From Chloroflexota bacterium (lineage in GTDB: Bacteria > Chloroflexota > Anaerolineae > Anaerolineales > UBA11579), in assembly GCA_016191875.1 (NCBI GenBank), contig JACPVG010000019.1, positions 1 to 58,019 on the forward strand: a stretch of DNA of 58,019 bases, read 5' to 3'. A program made the translations under genes and the position numbers. Position 1 is the first letter of the stretch, and each line of letters begins with the position of its first letter. The notes beneath the pieces were generated by a model that saw only the letters and a list, made by a program, of their open reading frames with translations, made no database searches and had not been told where the DNA came from. Positions 26,223 through 36,042 of the stretch are shown piece by piece.

Positions 26223-27008
26223 ATGCCCGCCGAGCGCATCCAGAAACTGCTTGCCCAGGCCGGCCATGGTTCGCGCCGCGAGTGCGAGACCTATATCACG
26301 GCCGGGCGCGTCAGGGTCAACGGCCAGGTCGCCAAACTGGGCGAGAAAGCCGACCCGGCTGTGGATGACATCCGCCTGGACGGCCACAAATTGGCGCTGG
26401 CCGAACCGCTGGAGTACCTCGTGTTGAACAAGCCGCGCTTTGTGCTCAGCAGCGTCAAAGCCGAGGATGGCAAGAAGACCGTGCTCGACCTGGTCGAGAC
26501 CGACAAACGGCTGTACCCGGTGGGGCGGCTTGACCTGGAAAGCGAGGGGTTGGTGCTGCTGACGAACGACGGCGAGCTTGCCAACCGCCTGACCCATCCG
26601 CGCTACGGCCATGAGAAAGAATACCGGGTGCTGCTCGCCAGGCATCCGGACGCCCGGCAACTGGAAGCCTGGCGGCGCGGCGTGGTGCTGGATGATGGCA
26701 CGAAGACCTTGCCGGCCGAAGTGCGCCCGGAACGCACGCAGGGCAAGGGCGCCTGGGTGCGGGTCGTGATGACCGAGGGCCGCAAACGCCAGATTCGCGA
26801 GGTCTGCACCCAACTGGGTTTGCCGGTGGTGCGGCTGGTGCGCGTGCGGTTGCACACGCTGCGGTTGGGGGGCCTGCCCAGCGGCAAATGGCGGCACCTC
26901 ACCCCGCAGGAAGTGGCCGAACTCAGGGGCGCAAAACCGCCCGCCGCCCGCCGCGCCCCTGCCCGCCGCCCGCGGCCAACGGGGAAGAAGCCGCGCCCGA
27001 AACCATGA
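26223..27008 (+). CDS. RsuA/RluB-family rRNA pseudouridine synthase
   Basis: Isomerises uridine in rRNA to pseudouridine. 261 residues. S4 RNA-binding domain at residues 3-60 (ERIQKLLAQAGHGSRRECE, GRVRVNGQ). The catalytic domain has the Asp in GRLDLESEGLVLLTNDGELANRL, and EGRKRQIREVCTQLG later, as in RluB/RsuA. The last ~30 residues are a basic Pro/Arg/Lys tail (PPAARRAPARRPRP), common in these enzymes. GGAGG lies 5 nt before the ATG, within the end of scpB. RluB (23S) is likelier than RsuA given the scpB linkage. Confidence 0.93.
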   Translation: MPAERIQKLLAQAGHGSRRECETYITAGRVRVNGQVAKLGEKADPAVDDIRLDGHKLALAEPLEYLVLNKPRFVLSSVKAEDGKKTVLDLVETDKRLYPVGRLDLESEGLVLLTNDGELANRLTHPRYGHEKEYRVLLARHPDARQLEAWRRGVVLDDGTKTLPAEVRPERTQGKGAWVRVVMTEGRKRQIREVCTQLGLPVVRLVRVRLHTLRLGGLPSGKWRHLTPQEVAELRGAKPPAARRAPARRPRPTGKKPRPKP

Positions 27009-27192
27009 AACCGGCGGGTCAATTAGCCGCCTGGTGGGCGTGCCTGCCCTGTTGCGTTCTGGCGCGTCCTCCCTTAGAATGTGGGCTGGCATGGAGTCTT
27101 TCCGCCTACGCCCGGTGACCGTTTCGGTCGCCTTCATTTAAAGCCCTAAATCGCTTACACTTGGGCGGTCAAATCCCGTTTCAGGAGCAGGC

Positions 27193-30100
27193 ATGAGCCC
27201 CCAAAATGCACCGGTCGAGAAGAAGGCATCCTGGCTCGACAAACCGTTCTTTAGCAGCATCTCCTTCAACTGGGAAACGCTGATCTTCTTGCTTATCCTG
27301 GCGGCGGCGGCCGTCACGCGGTTCTATGACCTTGAAGCGCGGGTGATGAGCCACGACGAAAGCCTGCACACCTACTTCTCGTGGGTGCTGTACAAGGGCA
27401 ACGGCTTCGCCCACACGCCGCTCATGCACGGCCCCCTGCAGTTCCATCTGATAGCCTTCACGTACTGGCTGTTCGGCGACAATGACTTCACCGCCCGCAT
27501 CCCGGTCGTGGTGTTCAGCATCGCGTCAGTCGGCTTCGTGTGGTGGGGCTTCCGGCGCTACCTGGGGCGCATTGGGGCGCTGGCGGCGGCTCTGCTGTTC
27601 GTCATCTCGCCCTTCATGCTGTACTACGGACGCTATGTACGCAATGAGTCCTATGTGGTCCTGTTTGGTCTGCTCACCCTCTGGGCCGCCCTGCGTTACC
27701 TGGATACCGGCGATCTGCGCTATACCTATTGGGTCACACTCGCCACGGTGCTGCATTTCGCCGCCAAAGAGACCTCCTTCATCTACACCGCTCAGTTGAT
27801 GTTCTTCCTCGGCCTGCTGTTCCTCTATCAGGTCAACCGCCGCCGCTGGCAGAAGATCCCCGACCGGCGCATTTTCATGACGTTGCTGACCATCGCCCTG
27901 GTGCTGGGGCTGGCGGCCGGGTCCTACGGCCTGCTCAGCCGCAACATGGGCACGCTCTCCGGCACGGAAGTGGCCGCCCCGGCCGAGCCCACCGAAGACG
28001 GCGAGGCGCCGGCCGAACCGGTCAACCCGGTGGTGCTGGGGCTGTTCCTCGGCGCGCTGGGCGCAGGCGCGATCTCGCTGTATTTCCTGGGGCGCGGCTA
28101 TGGGCTGGAGCGCCTGCGCCAGATGCGCTCGTTCGGCCTGTTGTTGCTGCTTACCACGCTGGTCCTGCCGCACCTGGCGGCTTTCCCGGTGCGGGCTGCC
28201 GGTTGGAATCCGATGGATTACACCTCGGTTGCCAGTATGCTGCGCATAGCCGCCTTCCTCATTCCGTTGGGGCTGATAGCGACCGCCCTCGGCCTGTGGT
28301 GGAACCCGCGTGTCTGGCTGGTAAACGTCGCCATTTTCTATGGAATCTTCACCGTGTTCTATACCACCATGTTCACGAATGGCCAGGGGTTCTTCACCGG
28401 CCTGGTGGGGTCGCTGGGCTACTGGCTGGAACAGCAAGGCGTGAAGCGCGGCAACCAGCCCTGGTATTACTATATCCTGGTCCAGATTCCCATTTACGAG
28501 TACCTGGCGTTCCTGGGCAGCGCCGTGGCCGGCGCGCTGGGCCTGCGCTGGTACCTGCGCCGCCGCCGCAGTCTTGAGTTCCCTGACGAGCCGGACGTGG
28601 ACCACGGCCTCACCGAGGGCCAGAGCCGGGTCATCGCCCTTTTGCTGCTGGGTTTCTGGACGGTGACGAGTTACGCGGCCTACACCATCGCCGGCGAGAA
28701 GATGCCCTGGTTGAGCGTGCACATCGCCCTGCCCATGCTGCTGCTGACCGGCTGGGTGATCGGCCTGCTGGCGGAACGGGTGGACTGGCGCGGCTTTGCC
28801 AGCCGCCGGGGCTGGTTGCTGTTCCTGCTGCTGGCGCTGTTCTTCATCAGCCTTTCCGGCATGGTGGCTGCCTGGTTCAGGCCCGTGCGGCCCTTCAGCG
28901 GGCAGGACCTGCAAGGTCTGCAATCCACTAGCGGCTTCCTGTTCGCGCTCATCACCGCCGGCCTGAGCGGCTGGGGGGTGACCCGCATGCTGGGCGAATG
29001 GGAGCAGCAGCAATTGCTCTCGGTGTTGGGCCTGGCGTTCTTCGCCTTGCTGGCCGTGCTCACCGCCCGTACGGCGTTCATCGCCACCTATGTCAATTAC
29101 GACCGCGCCACCGAGTACCTGGTGTACGCCCACGCCGCGCGCGGCGTCAAGGACGTGATGGAACGCGTCGAGGATATCTCGCTGCGCACCACCGACGGCC
29201 TGGCGCTTGTGGTGGCCTACGACGACGACGTTTCCTGGCCGTTCACCTGGTATTTGCGCAACTACACCAACCAGCGCTACTTCCACGATGCGCCCACCCG
29301 CGACCTTCGCAACGCGCCGGTCATCATCGTGGGCGACAACAACTGGGGCAAGATCGAGCCGATTGTGGCGAACGGCTACTACATGTTCGAATATATCCGC
29401 ATGTGGTGGCCCAACCAGGATTACTTCAACCTCTCATGGCCGGTGGTGCGCGATTCGTTCCTGCGCCCCGATCTGCGTGCCGGCATCGCCCAGGTCTGGC
29501 TGAATCGGGATTTCAAGGACTATTCCGAGGCCGTGGGCCGCGACCTGAGCCTGCCGCAGTGGAGCCCCGCCGACCGCATGCGCCTGTACGTCCGCAAGGA
29601 TGTGGCGGCTGCGCTGTGGGACTATGGCGTGGTGGGCGGCCCGACGGCTGAAACGCTCATCGTGGACCCCTATGAGGGCCGCCAGACGGCTATCTCTCCT
29701 GACGGTTTCCTGGCCGCCGACGAGGCCGGCAACGCGCTCTTCAACGGGCCGCGCGGCGTGGCTGTGGCCCCGGATGGCAGTCTGTACGTGGCCGATTCCC
29801 TCAACCATCGCGTTCTGCACATCGTGGACGGTCGCGTGGCGAATGTCATCGGCGGGTTCGGGGCGCTGGATTCATCCGGCGCGGCTCCTGAAGGGCTGTT
29901 CAACGAGCCCTGGGGCGTGGCCGTCTCGCTGGACGGCAGTCTGCTGTTCGTGGCCGATACCTGGAACCACCGCGTCCAGGTGTTCACATCCGGCGGGCGC
30001 TTCGTGCGCGCCTGGGGCTACTTTGACCAGACCGACGACCCCTATGCTTTCTGGGGCCCGCGCGGCCTGGCGGTGGACGCCGATGGCAACCTGCTGGTGG

Positions 30101-30579
30101 CCAACACCGGCAATAAACGCATTACCATCTTCACGCCGGAGGGCCTGTTCGTGGCCCAGTTCGGCGAGATCGGCTTCGGCCCCGGCCAGTTCGATGAGCC
30201 GGTGGGCGTGGCCGTCGGGCCGGACGGCACGGTGTACGTGGCCGACACCTGGAACCAGCGCATCCAGGCTTTCCGCAAAGCGGAGACCGGCGAGTATCTG
30301 CCGGTCAACCTGTGGGATATCACCGGCTGGTTCGGGCAGGCGCTGTACAACAAGCCCTTCATGACGGTCGGGGATGACGGCAACCTGTACGTGACCGACC
30401 CCGACCTTTCGCGCATCCTGGTCTTCACGGCCGATGGCGATATCCTGCGCTACTGGGGCGACGCCGATAGCGGCGCGGAGATCATCGGCCAGCCCATCGG
30501 CGTCGCTTCGGACGGCCGCGGCGGCCTGTGGGTGGTGGATGGCGAAGGCAACCGCCTGCTGCATTACACCCTTCCGTAG
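27193..30579 (+). CDS. Agl23-like (TIGR03663) membrane glycosyltransferase with C-terminal NHL propeller
   Basis: A 1128-residue membrane protein. Residues about 25-620 hold 12-13 TM helices of the PMT/GT-C superfamily, with the catalytic-loop acid motif VMSHDESLHTYFSW (near 52-65) and YYGRYVRNESYV. A soluble region follows (620-820). Residues about 840-1128 form a six-bladed NHL propeller (repeats such as GPRGVAVAPDGSLYVADSLNHR, here split: GVAVAPDGSLYVAD plus SLNHRVLHI). TIGR03663 proteins act with lipid-linked sugar flipping or transfer; the propeller probably sits outside the cell. AGGAG precedes the ATG. The final codons run into a MITE-like element whose insertion keeps the stop position. 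Confidence 0.88.
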   Translation: MSPQNAPVEKKASWLDKPFFSSISFNWETLIFLLILAAAAVTRFYDLEARVMSHDESLHTYFSWVLYKGNGFAHTPLMHGPLQFHLIAFTYWLFGDNDFTARIPVVVFSIASVGFVWWGFRRYLGRIGALAAALLFVISPFMLYYGRYVRNESYVVLFGLLTLWAALRYLDTGDLRYTYWVTLATVLHFAAKETSFIYTAQLMFFLGLLFLYQVNRRRWQKIPDRRIFMTLLTIALVLGLAAGSYGLLSRNMGTLSGTEVAAPAEPTEDGEAPAEPVNPVVLGLFLGALGAGAISLYFLGRGYGLERLRQMRSFGLLLLLTTLVLPHLAAFPVRAAGWNPMDYTSVASMLRIAAFLIPLGLIATALGLWWNPRVWLVNVAIFYGIFTVFYTTMFTNGQGFFTGLVGSLGYWLEQQGVKRGNQPWYYYILVQIPIYEYLAFLGSAVAGALGLRWYLRRRRSLEFPDEPDVDHGLTEGQSRVIALLLLGFWTVTSYAAYTIAGEKMPWLSVHIALPMLLLTGWVIGLLAERVDWRGFASRRGWLLFLLLALFFISLSGMVAAWFRPVRPFSGQDLQGLQSTSGFLFALITAGLSGWGVTRMLGEWEQQQLLSVLGLAFFALLAVLTARTAFIATYVNYDRATEYLVYAHAARGVKDVMERVEDISLRTTDGLALVVAYDDDVSWPFTWYLRNYTNQRYFHDAPTRDLRNAPVIIVGDNNWGKIEPIVANGYYMFEYIRMWWPNQDYFNLSWPVVRDSFLRPDLRAGIAQVWLNRDFKDYSEAVGRDLSLPQWSPADRMRLYVRKDVAAALWDYGVVGGPTAETLIVDPYEGRQTAISPDGFLAADEAGNALFNGPRGVAVAPDGSLYVADSLNHRVLHIVDGRVANVIGGFGALDSSGAAPEGLFNEPWGVAVSLDGSLLFVADTWNHRVQVFTSGGRFVRAWGYFDQTDDPYAFWGPRGLAVDADGNLLVANTGNKRITIFTPEGLFVAQFGEIGFGPGQFDEPVGVAVGPDGTVYVADTWNQRIQAFRKAETGEYLPVNLWDITGWFGQALYNKPFMTVGDDGNLYVTDPDLSRILVFTADGDILRYWGDADSGAEIIGQPIGVASDGRGGLWVVDGEGNRLLHYTLP

Positions 30580-30711
30580 GGCGTGTATGCAAATTACTTT
30601 GGGCATGTCATTCTGAGCCGCGAAGCGGCGAAGAATCTCGGTTTTTCGCTTGAAAATCAACCTGTTCACCAGGTTCAGGGCGAGATGATTTGAATTTGCA
30701 TACAGACCCTA
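30577..30711. mobile_element. 135-bp MITE-like element with TA duplication
   Basis: Terminal inverted repeats TAGGGCGTGTATGCAAATT (30577-30595) and, at 30693-30711, the reverse complement of TAGGGTCTGTATGCAAATT differ at two positions. Each end carries TA, the target duplication typical of Tc1/mariner-IS630 transposition. No coding capacity. The interior has GTCATTCTGAGCCGCGAAGC, a sequence type I have seen repeated in Chloroflexota genomes. The left TA is part of the stop codon of the upstream gene: before insertion it would have read CCG TAA, now CCG TAG. Confidence 0.75.
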
Positions 30712-30719
30712 AGAATCGT

Positions 30720-30765
30720 GCAGGGGCACGGGGAGTTGTTTTGCAACTCTTCGCCGTGCCCCTGC
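30720..30765. terminator. Long hairpin between convergent genes
   Basis: GCAGGGGCACGG (30720-30731) pairs with CCGTGCCCCTGC (30754-30765), with an inner GAGTTG/CAACTC stem. It lies 22 bp past the stop of the leftward gene at 30788. No T-run follows on either strand, so it may be a transcript-end stabiliser rather than a canonical terminator. Confidence 0.5.
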
Positions 30766-30787
30766 TGCTATTGGATGATGCGCTGGC

Positions 30788-31651
30788 CTAACTGCCGCCC
30801 AGCGCGAAGGCGCCGTCGCCGCTGGCCGTGGCGCACACCTGCCCGCCGGAGAAGAACACCGGCAGAGCCACCCACGCGCCGCTGACGTATTGATAGATGA
30901 CCGGGTTGCTCATCCCGATGGCGTCGAAGCACACGGTGTAGGAACCTGTGCCTCCATCGGCGATGCGGATATAGAGCGTCGCCACAGCATCGGCGGGCAG
31001 GCTGGCGGCCGCGCCGCCCGGCAGGTTGGGGGTAAAGATGCAACCGCCCGCGCACGTCCCGGCGTTGTAGTAGAACGAGCCGTTTCGGTTCCCGCCCAGG
31101 TGCGCGCTGCCGGAGCCGTCATCCTTAATCTTCCCGCCGTGCTTGCCGTAACCCGGGTTGCGCAGGGAAGAACCGTTGCCATTGCCGCCGCCAGAGCAGG
31201 TGTAATTCACGAAATCGTAGGAAAGATCATAGTAGTAGGTCGTTGTCTGCCCTGCCGGGCAATCGCCCAGATAGTCATGCGCCACTGTGCAGGAATAGCC
31301 ATTGGATTCCGCAGCCCAGACGCCGCCCAGGGAGTACATACAGTCCACCTCATTTGTAGAAGTAGTTGGGTCCTTGACGAAGCAGTTCTCCGCCAGCAGT
31401 GCATCCGCCTCCCAATATTGCTCAAGGGTTTCACCTGGCGCACAGGTGGCAAGCGTAACCGGATTGTTGGCAGGGAGGGTGCAGTAGCCGGTAGTTGTTG
31501 GGCTGCCCCCCGACCCAACCCAGCGCCCCCCATTCCCTTCGCAGATGGTCTGGGCGTCGTCGCCGGCCAGGGCCGAAGACGATGCCAGCGCCGCCAGCAA
31601 GATAGCGGCTCCAAAACTGAATACGAGACGTACCGCACGTGGAGCGGTCAT
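30788..31651 (-). CDS. Secreted Cys-rich protein, function unknown
   Basis: A 287-residue protein with a Sec signal peptide (VFSFGAAILLAALASSSALAG, cleavage after ALA near 29). The mature part has about 14 cysteines in C-x-G and C-T contexts (QTICEGNGGRW, GYCTLPA, ENCFVKD, DYLGDCPAG), a Gly/Asn-rich middle (GGGNGNGSS) and a beta-rich C-terminal domain (YIRIADGGTGSYTVCFDAIG). Paired cysteines suggest disulfides formed after export. I do not recognise a family. It has its own promoter and a hairpin after the stop, so it is monocistronic. Confidence 0.75.
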   Translation of the reverse strand: MTAPRAVRLVFSFGAAILLAALASSSALAGDDAQTICEGNGGRWVGSGGSPTTTGYCTLPANNPVTLATCAPGETLEQYWEADALLAENCFVKDPTTSTNEVDCMYSLGGVWAAESNGYSCTVAHDYLGDCPAGQTTTYYYDLSYDFVNYTCSGGGNGNGSSLRNPGYGKHGGKIKDDGSGSAHLGGNRNGSFYYNAGTCAGGCIFTPNLPGGAAASLPADAVATLYIRIADGGTGSYTVCFDAIGMSNPVIYQYVSGAWVALPVFFSGGQVCATASGDGAFALGGS

Positions 31652-31738
31652 GTTCTCCTCCTCACTAGGAAGTGGATGAGTTGTGTCCAGCAGGTGAAAT
31701 GTCAGACGCGGAGTGGGCCAATGATCTGGACTACGCCA

Positions 31739-31766
31739 ATTATACAGAAATCGCGTTGGAATTCAA
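31739..31766 (-). promoter_or_regulatory. Promoter of the secreted Cys-rich protein
   Basis: On the minus strand TTGAAT (31766-31761) and TATAAT (31744-31739) are separated by 16 bp, a good sigma-70-type promoter, giving a leader of about 80 nt to the ATG at 31651. Confidence 0.65.
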
Positions 31767-31829
31767 CCGACGTGAACCTGTACTTCATCCGTCGCAAAAT
31801 GGCCCGCAAGGGTGTCGCGGCGCGGGTGG

Positions 31830-31835
31830 TATAAT
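31830..31835 (+). promoter_or_regulatory. Probable -10 box of sucCD
   Basis: TATAAT stands 60 bp before the sucC ATG. No good -35 is visible at the right distance, so an activator may be needed or the box is fortuitous. Confidence 0.4.
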
Positions 31836-31895
31836 CGCTGCGCCATTGCAACCGATTGGCCGCCTGCCGGTCAAAATCCACATAGAGATGGATTC

Positions 31896-33041
31896 ATGAA
31901 ACTCCACGAATACCAATCCAAGCAGATATTTGCGCAGTACGGCGTCCCTGTCCCCAAGGGACGCGTCGCGTCCACCCCGGCTGAGGCGCGCGAGATCGCC
32001 AACGAACTGGGCGGTCGCGTGGTCGTCAAGTCTCAGGTGCTGGTGGGCGGGCGCGGCAAGGCGGGCGGCATCAAGCTCGCCAAAGACGCCGAAGAGGCCG
32101 AAAAACTGGCCGGCGAGATTCTCACCATGAGCATCAAGGGCCTGCCGGTGCGCAAGGTGCTGGTCGACCCGGCCGCCGACATCCAGACCGAGATCTACCT
32201 GGGCATCACCAACGACCGCGCCGCCCGCCGCCCGGTGCTGATGGGTTCCGCCGCCGGCGGCGTGGACATCGAAGAGGTAGCCGCCAATACGCCGGAGAAG
32301 ATCATCAAGGTGCACATTGACCCGCTGTTGGGCCTGCAGGACTACCAGATCCTCGACCTGGCCCTGGGCATCGAACTGCCCAAAGAGCAGTGGACGGAGT
32401 TCAACGCCGTGTGCCAGGGCCTGTGGCGCGCCTACAAGGAGAACGACGCCACCCTGGCCGAGGTCAACCCGCTCATCATCCAGGGCGACGGGCATCTCGC
32501 CGCCATTGACGGCAAGATGATTCTCGACGACAACGCCCTCTACCGCCACCCCGAACTGGCCGAGAAACGCGACCTGGACGTGGAAGCCGAGAGCGAGACC
32601 GAAGCCAACAAGTTCGGCCTGACCTACATCAAACTGGATGGTGAGATCGGCTGCATGGTCAACGGGGCGGGGCTGGCAATGGCCACCATGGACATCATCA
32701 AGCACTTCGGCGGCGAACCGGCCAACTTTCTGGACATCGGGGGAGGCGCGACCGCCGAAAAGGTCGCGGCTGCCATCCGCATCATCCTCAAGGACCCCAA
32801 CGTCAAGGCCGTCCTCTTCAACATCTTCGGCGGCATCACCCGCGGCGATGTAGTTGCCCAGGGCATCCTGGCGGCGCTGGAGGAGGTCAAGCCCAGCGTG
32901 CCGCTGGTGGTGCGCCTGGCGGGCACCAACGCCGAGGAAGGCCGCGCCATGCTGGCGGGGGCCGACATGCTCACCGCCGAAACGCTGGCTGAGGCCGCCC
33001 AGAAAGCCGTGGCGGCCGCCACGGGAGAACTGAAGAAATGA
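31896..33041 (+). CDS. sucC: Succinyl-CoA ligase (ADP-forming) beta subunit
   Basis: Nucleotide-binding subunit of the TCA-cycle enzyme that interconverts succinyl-CoA and succinate with ATP/GTP formation. 381 residues. Starts [20 protein letters not shown] (ATP-grasp), then [55 protein letters not shown] and [11 protein letters not shown]. The ATG at 31896 is where the family begins; upstream codons in frame are not conserved. The stop overlaps sucD by 4 bp (ATGA). Confidence 0.96.
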   Translation: MKLHEYQSKQIFAQYGVPVPKGRVASTPAEAREIANELGGRVVVKSQVLVGGRGKAGGIKLAKDAEEAEKLAGEILTMSIKGLPVRKVLVDPAADIQTEIYLGITNDRAARRPVLMGSAAGGVDIEEVAANTPEKIIKVHIDPLLGLQDYQILDLALGIELPKEQWTEFNAVCQGLWRAYKENDATLAEVNPLIIQGDGHLAAIDGKMILDDNALYRHPELAEKRDLDVEAESETEANKFGLTYIKLDGEIGCMVNGAGLAMATMDIIKHFGGEPANFLDIGGGATAEKVAAAIRIILKDPNVKAVLFNIFGGITRGDVVAQGILAALEEVKPSVPLVVRLAGTNAEEGRAMLAGADMLTAETLAEAAQKAVAAATGELKK

Positions 33042-33904
33042 GCATCCTGGCAGACAAACACACCCGCCTGGTGGTGCAGGGTATCACCGGGCGCGAGGGG
33101 TTGTTCCACACTGAGCAGATGTTGAACTATGGCACCCAGGTGGTGGCCGGCACCCGCCCCGGCAAGGGCGGCGAGTGGGTCCTCGACGACAAAGTACCGG
33201 TCTTCGACTCGGTCAAGGTGGCTGTGGAGGCCACCGGGGCCAATACCAGCATCATCTTCGTCCCCGCCAAAGGGGCCAAAGACGCCATGCTGGAGGCGGC
33301 CGACTCAGGGGTGGAGTTCGTCGTCTGCCTCACCGAACATATCCCTGTGCAGGACATGATGGTGGTGCGCGCCTATTACGACCAGAAGGGCGTGCGCCTG
33401 CTGGGGCCCAACTGCCCCGGTTTGCTCACCCCCGGTGAGGCCAAGGTCGGCATCATCCCCGGTGACATCGCCATCCCTGGCGACGTGGGCGTGGTCTCGC
33501 GTTCCGGCACGCTGACCTACGAGGTGTTGTTCGCGCTCAAACTGCACGGCATGGGCTCCAGCACCTGTGTGGGCATCGGCGGCGACCCGATCAACGGAAC
33601 GAATTTCATCGACTGCCTGCGCATGTTCGAAGAAGACCCGCAGACCGACCGGGTGGTGCTGATCGGCGAGATCGGCGGCACGGACGAAGAGAAGGCGGCC
33701 GAGTTCATCAGCCGCGAAATGACCAAACGCGTAGTCGGTTTTATCGCCGGCAAGACCGCCCCGCCCGGCAAACGCATGGGCCATGCCGGGGCCATCGTGG
33801 AAGGCGGCGAAGGCACCGCGGCCGAGAAGGTCAAAGCCCTGGAGAAGGCCGGCGTGCGGGTGGCCGACCACCCGGAACAGATCCCCGACCTGTTGGCGGA
33901 CTGA
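33038..33904 (+). CDS. sucD: Succinyl-CoA ligase (ADP-forming) alpha subunit
   Basis: CoA-binding subunit that carries the phospho-His. 288 residues. Motifs: [88 protein letters not shown] and the active-site [14 protein letters not shown]. Forms the heterotetramer with SucB-type beta subunit encoded by the overlapping sucC. A strong terminator follows. Confidence 0.96.
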   Translation: MSILADKHTRLVVQGITGREGLFHTEQMLNYGTQVVAGTRPGKGGEWVLDDKVPVFDSVKVAVEATGANTSIIFVPAKGAKDAMLEAADSGVEFVVCLTEHIPVQDMMVVRAYYDQKGVRLLGPNCPGLLTPGEAKVGIIPGDIAIPGDVGVVSRSGTLTYEVLFALKLHGMGSSTCVGIGGDPINGTNFIDCLRMFEEDPQTDRVVLIGEIGGTDEEKAAEFISREMTKRVVGFIAGKTAPPGKRMGHAGAIVEGGEGTAAEKVKALEKAGVRVADHPEQIPDLLAD

Positions 33905-33922
33905 ACCCAGACCCGGAATCAC

Positions 33923-33957
33923 ACGACCTCCTGCCAATCGGCAGGAGGTCGTTTTCT
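33923..33957 (+). terminator. Rho-independent terminator of sucCD
   Basis: Perfect 13-bp stem ACGACCTCCTGCC/GGCAGGAGGTCGT with an AATC loop, followed by TTTCTT. It lies 19 bp past the sucD stop. Confidence 0.95.
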
Positions 33958-34005
33958 TGTATGTTCTTGTTGTGACCGGGAGCGGCTAGTACCGCACGGC
34001 GCATA

Positions 34006-35973
34006 TCAGGAAACGCGATCGCGCGTGCTTATCACCAACAACGAGCCGGGACACTCGGCCGACAGGCGATGCGGCGTTCGGCCCAGGCTGGAGCGGAATC
34101 GCCGCGAACCGCCGGTGGTGGGTATCAGTATCAATGTGTCCGCGTCGCTGTCACGCTTTGCCTGAACCACCACGTCACCTTCCATGGTCGTCACTTCGTA
34201 AGGCTGCTCGGTTTTGATGGTCGTCAATTGGTGCATGAGCATGCTTTCGAATCTCGGTGCGACGCGAATTTTGATGGGAATGTTGAGGGCTTCACCGATT
34301 TCGAAGACGATTTTGAGTGCATGCCGGGCGGCATTCCCGCTCACGTTATCGGGCGGAATCAGCATAGCGATATCCCGGATGGCATTTACTGGCCCGACCA
34401 GCTTGGCGACCAATACCGGTATATCCGCTTTGGCGACCACTTCATCCACCAGCGTCCCGAAGACAGTGTTGCGCAAACGCTTTTCGCCCTGCCAGCCAAG
34501 CACGATCATGCTGGCATCGCTCTCCAGCGACGCCCGCAGGATGCCGCGCGAAATATCGCTGTCGATGCGTTTCAGCCGTTCCACTTTCGTTTCCGGATCG
34601 TCCAGAGCGGGCGATTCCAGCAGCTTCGTCTGATGTTCCAGGTCGATCGGTTTTCCATGCAACTCGTGCGCCACGTGGCAGGCGATTAGGACGCCGTTCA
34701 TGGTGCGCGCAAGGATTCCGGCAAGCGTCACCAGGTTCTCCTGGCGTTCCGGGTTGGCAACCGGGACCAGGATGCGTTGAAAGATCTCGTTCTTGAACTC
34801 TCTATCTACTCCGGGATGCAGTCTCTGACCGTAGCGCTGGACGAGCACGGGCGACGTGATTGAGGTAAGCAGGATCATCAGGATGGCGGCGTTGAACAGC
34901 GTCGGGGAGAACAGCCCGGATTGCAGGCCCAGGACAAGCGTGGGGATTGTCACTGCGGCCTGCGCCTGCGAAAGCCCCCAGATGGTCATCATCTCGTCTC
35001 TGGAGTAATGGAATGCGCGGGCGGCCGCCCAGGCTGCCAGGAGTTTTGACCCATAGGCGATCACGCTCACGCCCAGGCCAATCAGCAGCGTATCCCAATC
35101 TGAAATGAACGCCAGCGGATCCGTGATCATTCCGCTGTGGACGAGGAATATCGGAATAAAGAACGCCTCACCCATGAACAGGACCCGGTTGATCACCGAA
35201 CTGTGGTGCGGGAGGGTGGCGTTGATGGCAAGCCCGGCGAGAAAGGCGCCCACCACGCCGTGTACGCCGATCAGTTCTGCCAGGAAGGCCGCGCTGAGCA
35301 GGACGACCAGCACGAACTGAAACTCAACCGTCTGGCCTTTGAGGCGCTGGAAAAACAGCTTGCCCAATCTGGGCAGCCCGAACAGCATGGCCGCGGCGTA
35401 GAGGCTGAGCAGGCCGAGGAGGGTGGGAATGGATGCAGAGGAAAACCCGCTTTCAGTCGTCCCCAGCGCCAGCGCCAGCACGATGAAGGCGGCGATATCA
35501 GTGAACACGGTTGCCCCGACGGTGACCGCCACGGCTTCATTGCGTGCGATACCCAGCCGGGTCACAATCGGGAACGCGATAAGGGTATGGGAGGAGAAGG
35601 CTGAACCAAGCAGGATCGCGCCCATGAGGTCCAGACCGATCCAATACCCGAAGGCGCTCCCCAGAATCTGGGGTATCAGATAAGTAAGCGCGCCGAACAG
35701 CAGGGATTTACCGCGCACCTGGTTGAACTGCGCCAGGTTCACCTCCAGGCCGGCGGAGAACATCAAATAGATCAGCCCGATGGCGGCCAGCAGTTCCACT
35801 GGGTTGCCGGAGTCGATGAGGTCAAACCCGTGTGGCCCGACCAGCATCCCGCCAAGGATCAACCCCACGATGCCGGGCAGGCGCACCGATTCGGAAAGAA
35901 TCGGTGTGACGAGCACCACGGCCATCATGACCCAGAAAACGCCTACCGGCTCTTGAAAGATCGAATCGGTCAT
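34006..35973 (-). CDS. CPA2 cation:proton antiporter with C-terminal USP-like domains
   Basis: A 655-residue membrane transporter. Residues about 10-390 form the Na+/H+ exchanger fold (PGIVGLILGGMLVGPHGFDL, LIYLMFSAGLEVNL, FSSHTLIAFPIV, AFLAGLAINATLP). In place of an RCK domain, the C-terminal ~250 residues form universal-stress-like modules (RILVPVANPERQENLVTLAGILA; SDASMIVLGWQGEKRLRN; PVLVAKLVG), probably nucleotide-binding and regulatory. A second USP-like stretch ends ECPGSLLVIST. Ion could be K+ or Na+. The adjacent channel-like gene on the same strand suggests joint ion homeostasis. Confidence 0.9.
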   Translation of the reverse strand: MTDSIFQEPVGVFWVMMAVVLVTPILSESVRLPGIVGLILGGMLVGPHGFDLIDSGNPVELLAAIGLIYLMFSAGLEVNLAQFNQVRGKSLLFGALTYLIPQILGSAFGYWIGLDLMGAILLGSAFSSHTLIAFPIVTRLGIARNEAVAVTVGATVFTDIAAFIVLALALGTTESGFSSASIPTLLGLLSLYAAAMLFGLPRLGKLFFQRLKGQTVEFQFVLVVLLSAAFLAELIGVHGVVGAFLAGLAINATLPHHSSVINRVLFMGEAFFIPIFLVHSGMITDPLAFISDWDTLLIGLGVSVIAYGSKLLAAWAAARAFHYSRDEMMTIWGLSQAQAAVTIPTLVLGLQSGLFSPTLFNAAILMILLTSITSPVLVQRYGQRLHPGVDREFKNEIFQRILVPVANPERQENLVTLAGILARTMNGVLIACHVAHELHGKPIDLEHQTKLLESPALDDPETKVERLKRIDSDISRGILRASLESDASMIVLGWQGEKRLRNTVFGTLVDEVVAKADIPVLVAKLVGPVNAIRDIAMLIPPDNVSGNAARHALKIVFEIGEALNIPIKIRVAPRFESMLMHQLTTIKTEQPYEVTTMEGDVVVQAKRDSDADTLILIPTTGGSRRFRSSLGRTPHRLSAECPGSLLVISTRDRVS

Positions 35974-36042
35974 GAAGGTGTGCTTGACGCGGAGGCTGGA
36001 AACACGGCCGGGGTGCTAATATCGCGTTGGGTGGTCAGTTCT

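Noticed and set aside
27526..29286. Very long open frame antisense to the Agl23-NHL gene (similar ones at 43165-45339 and 38005-40194)
   Set aside because: GC-rich codon bias opens antisense frames; products are Gln/Arg/His-rich low-complexity sequence without recognisable domains.
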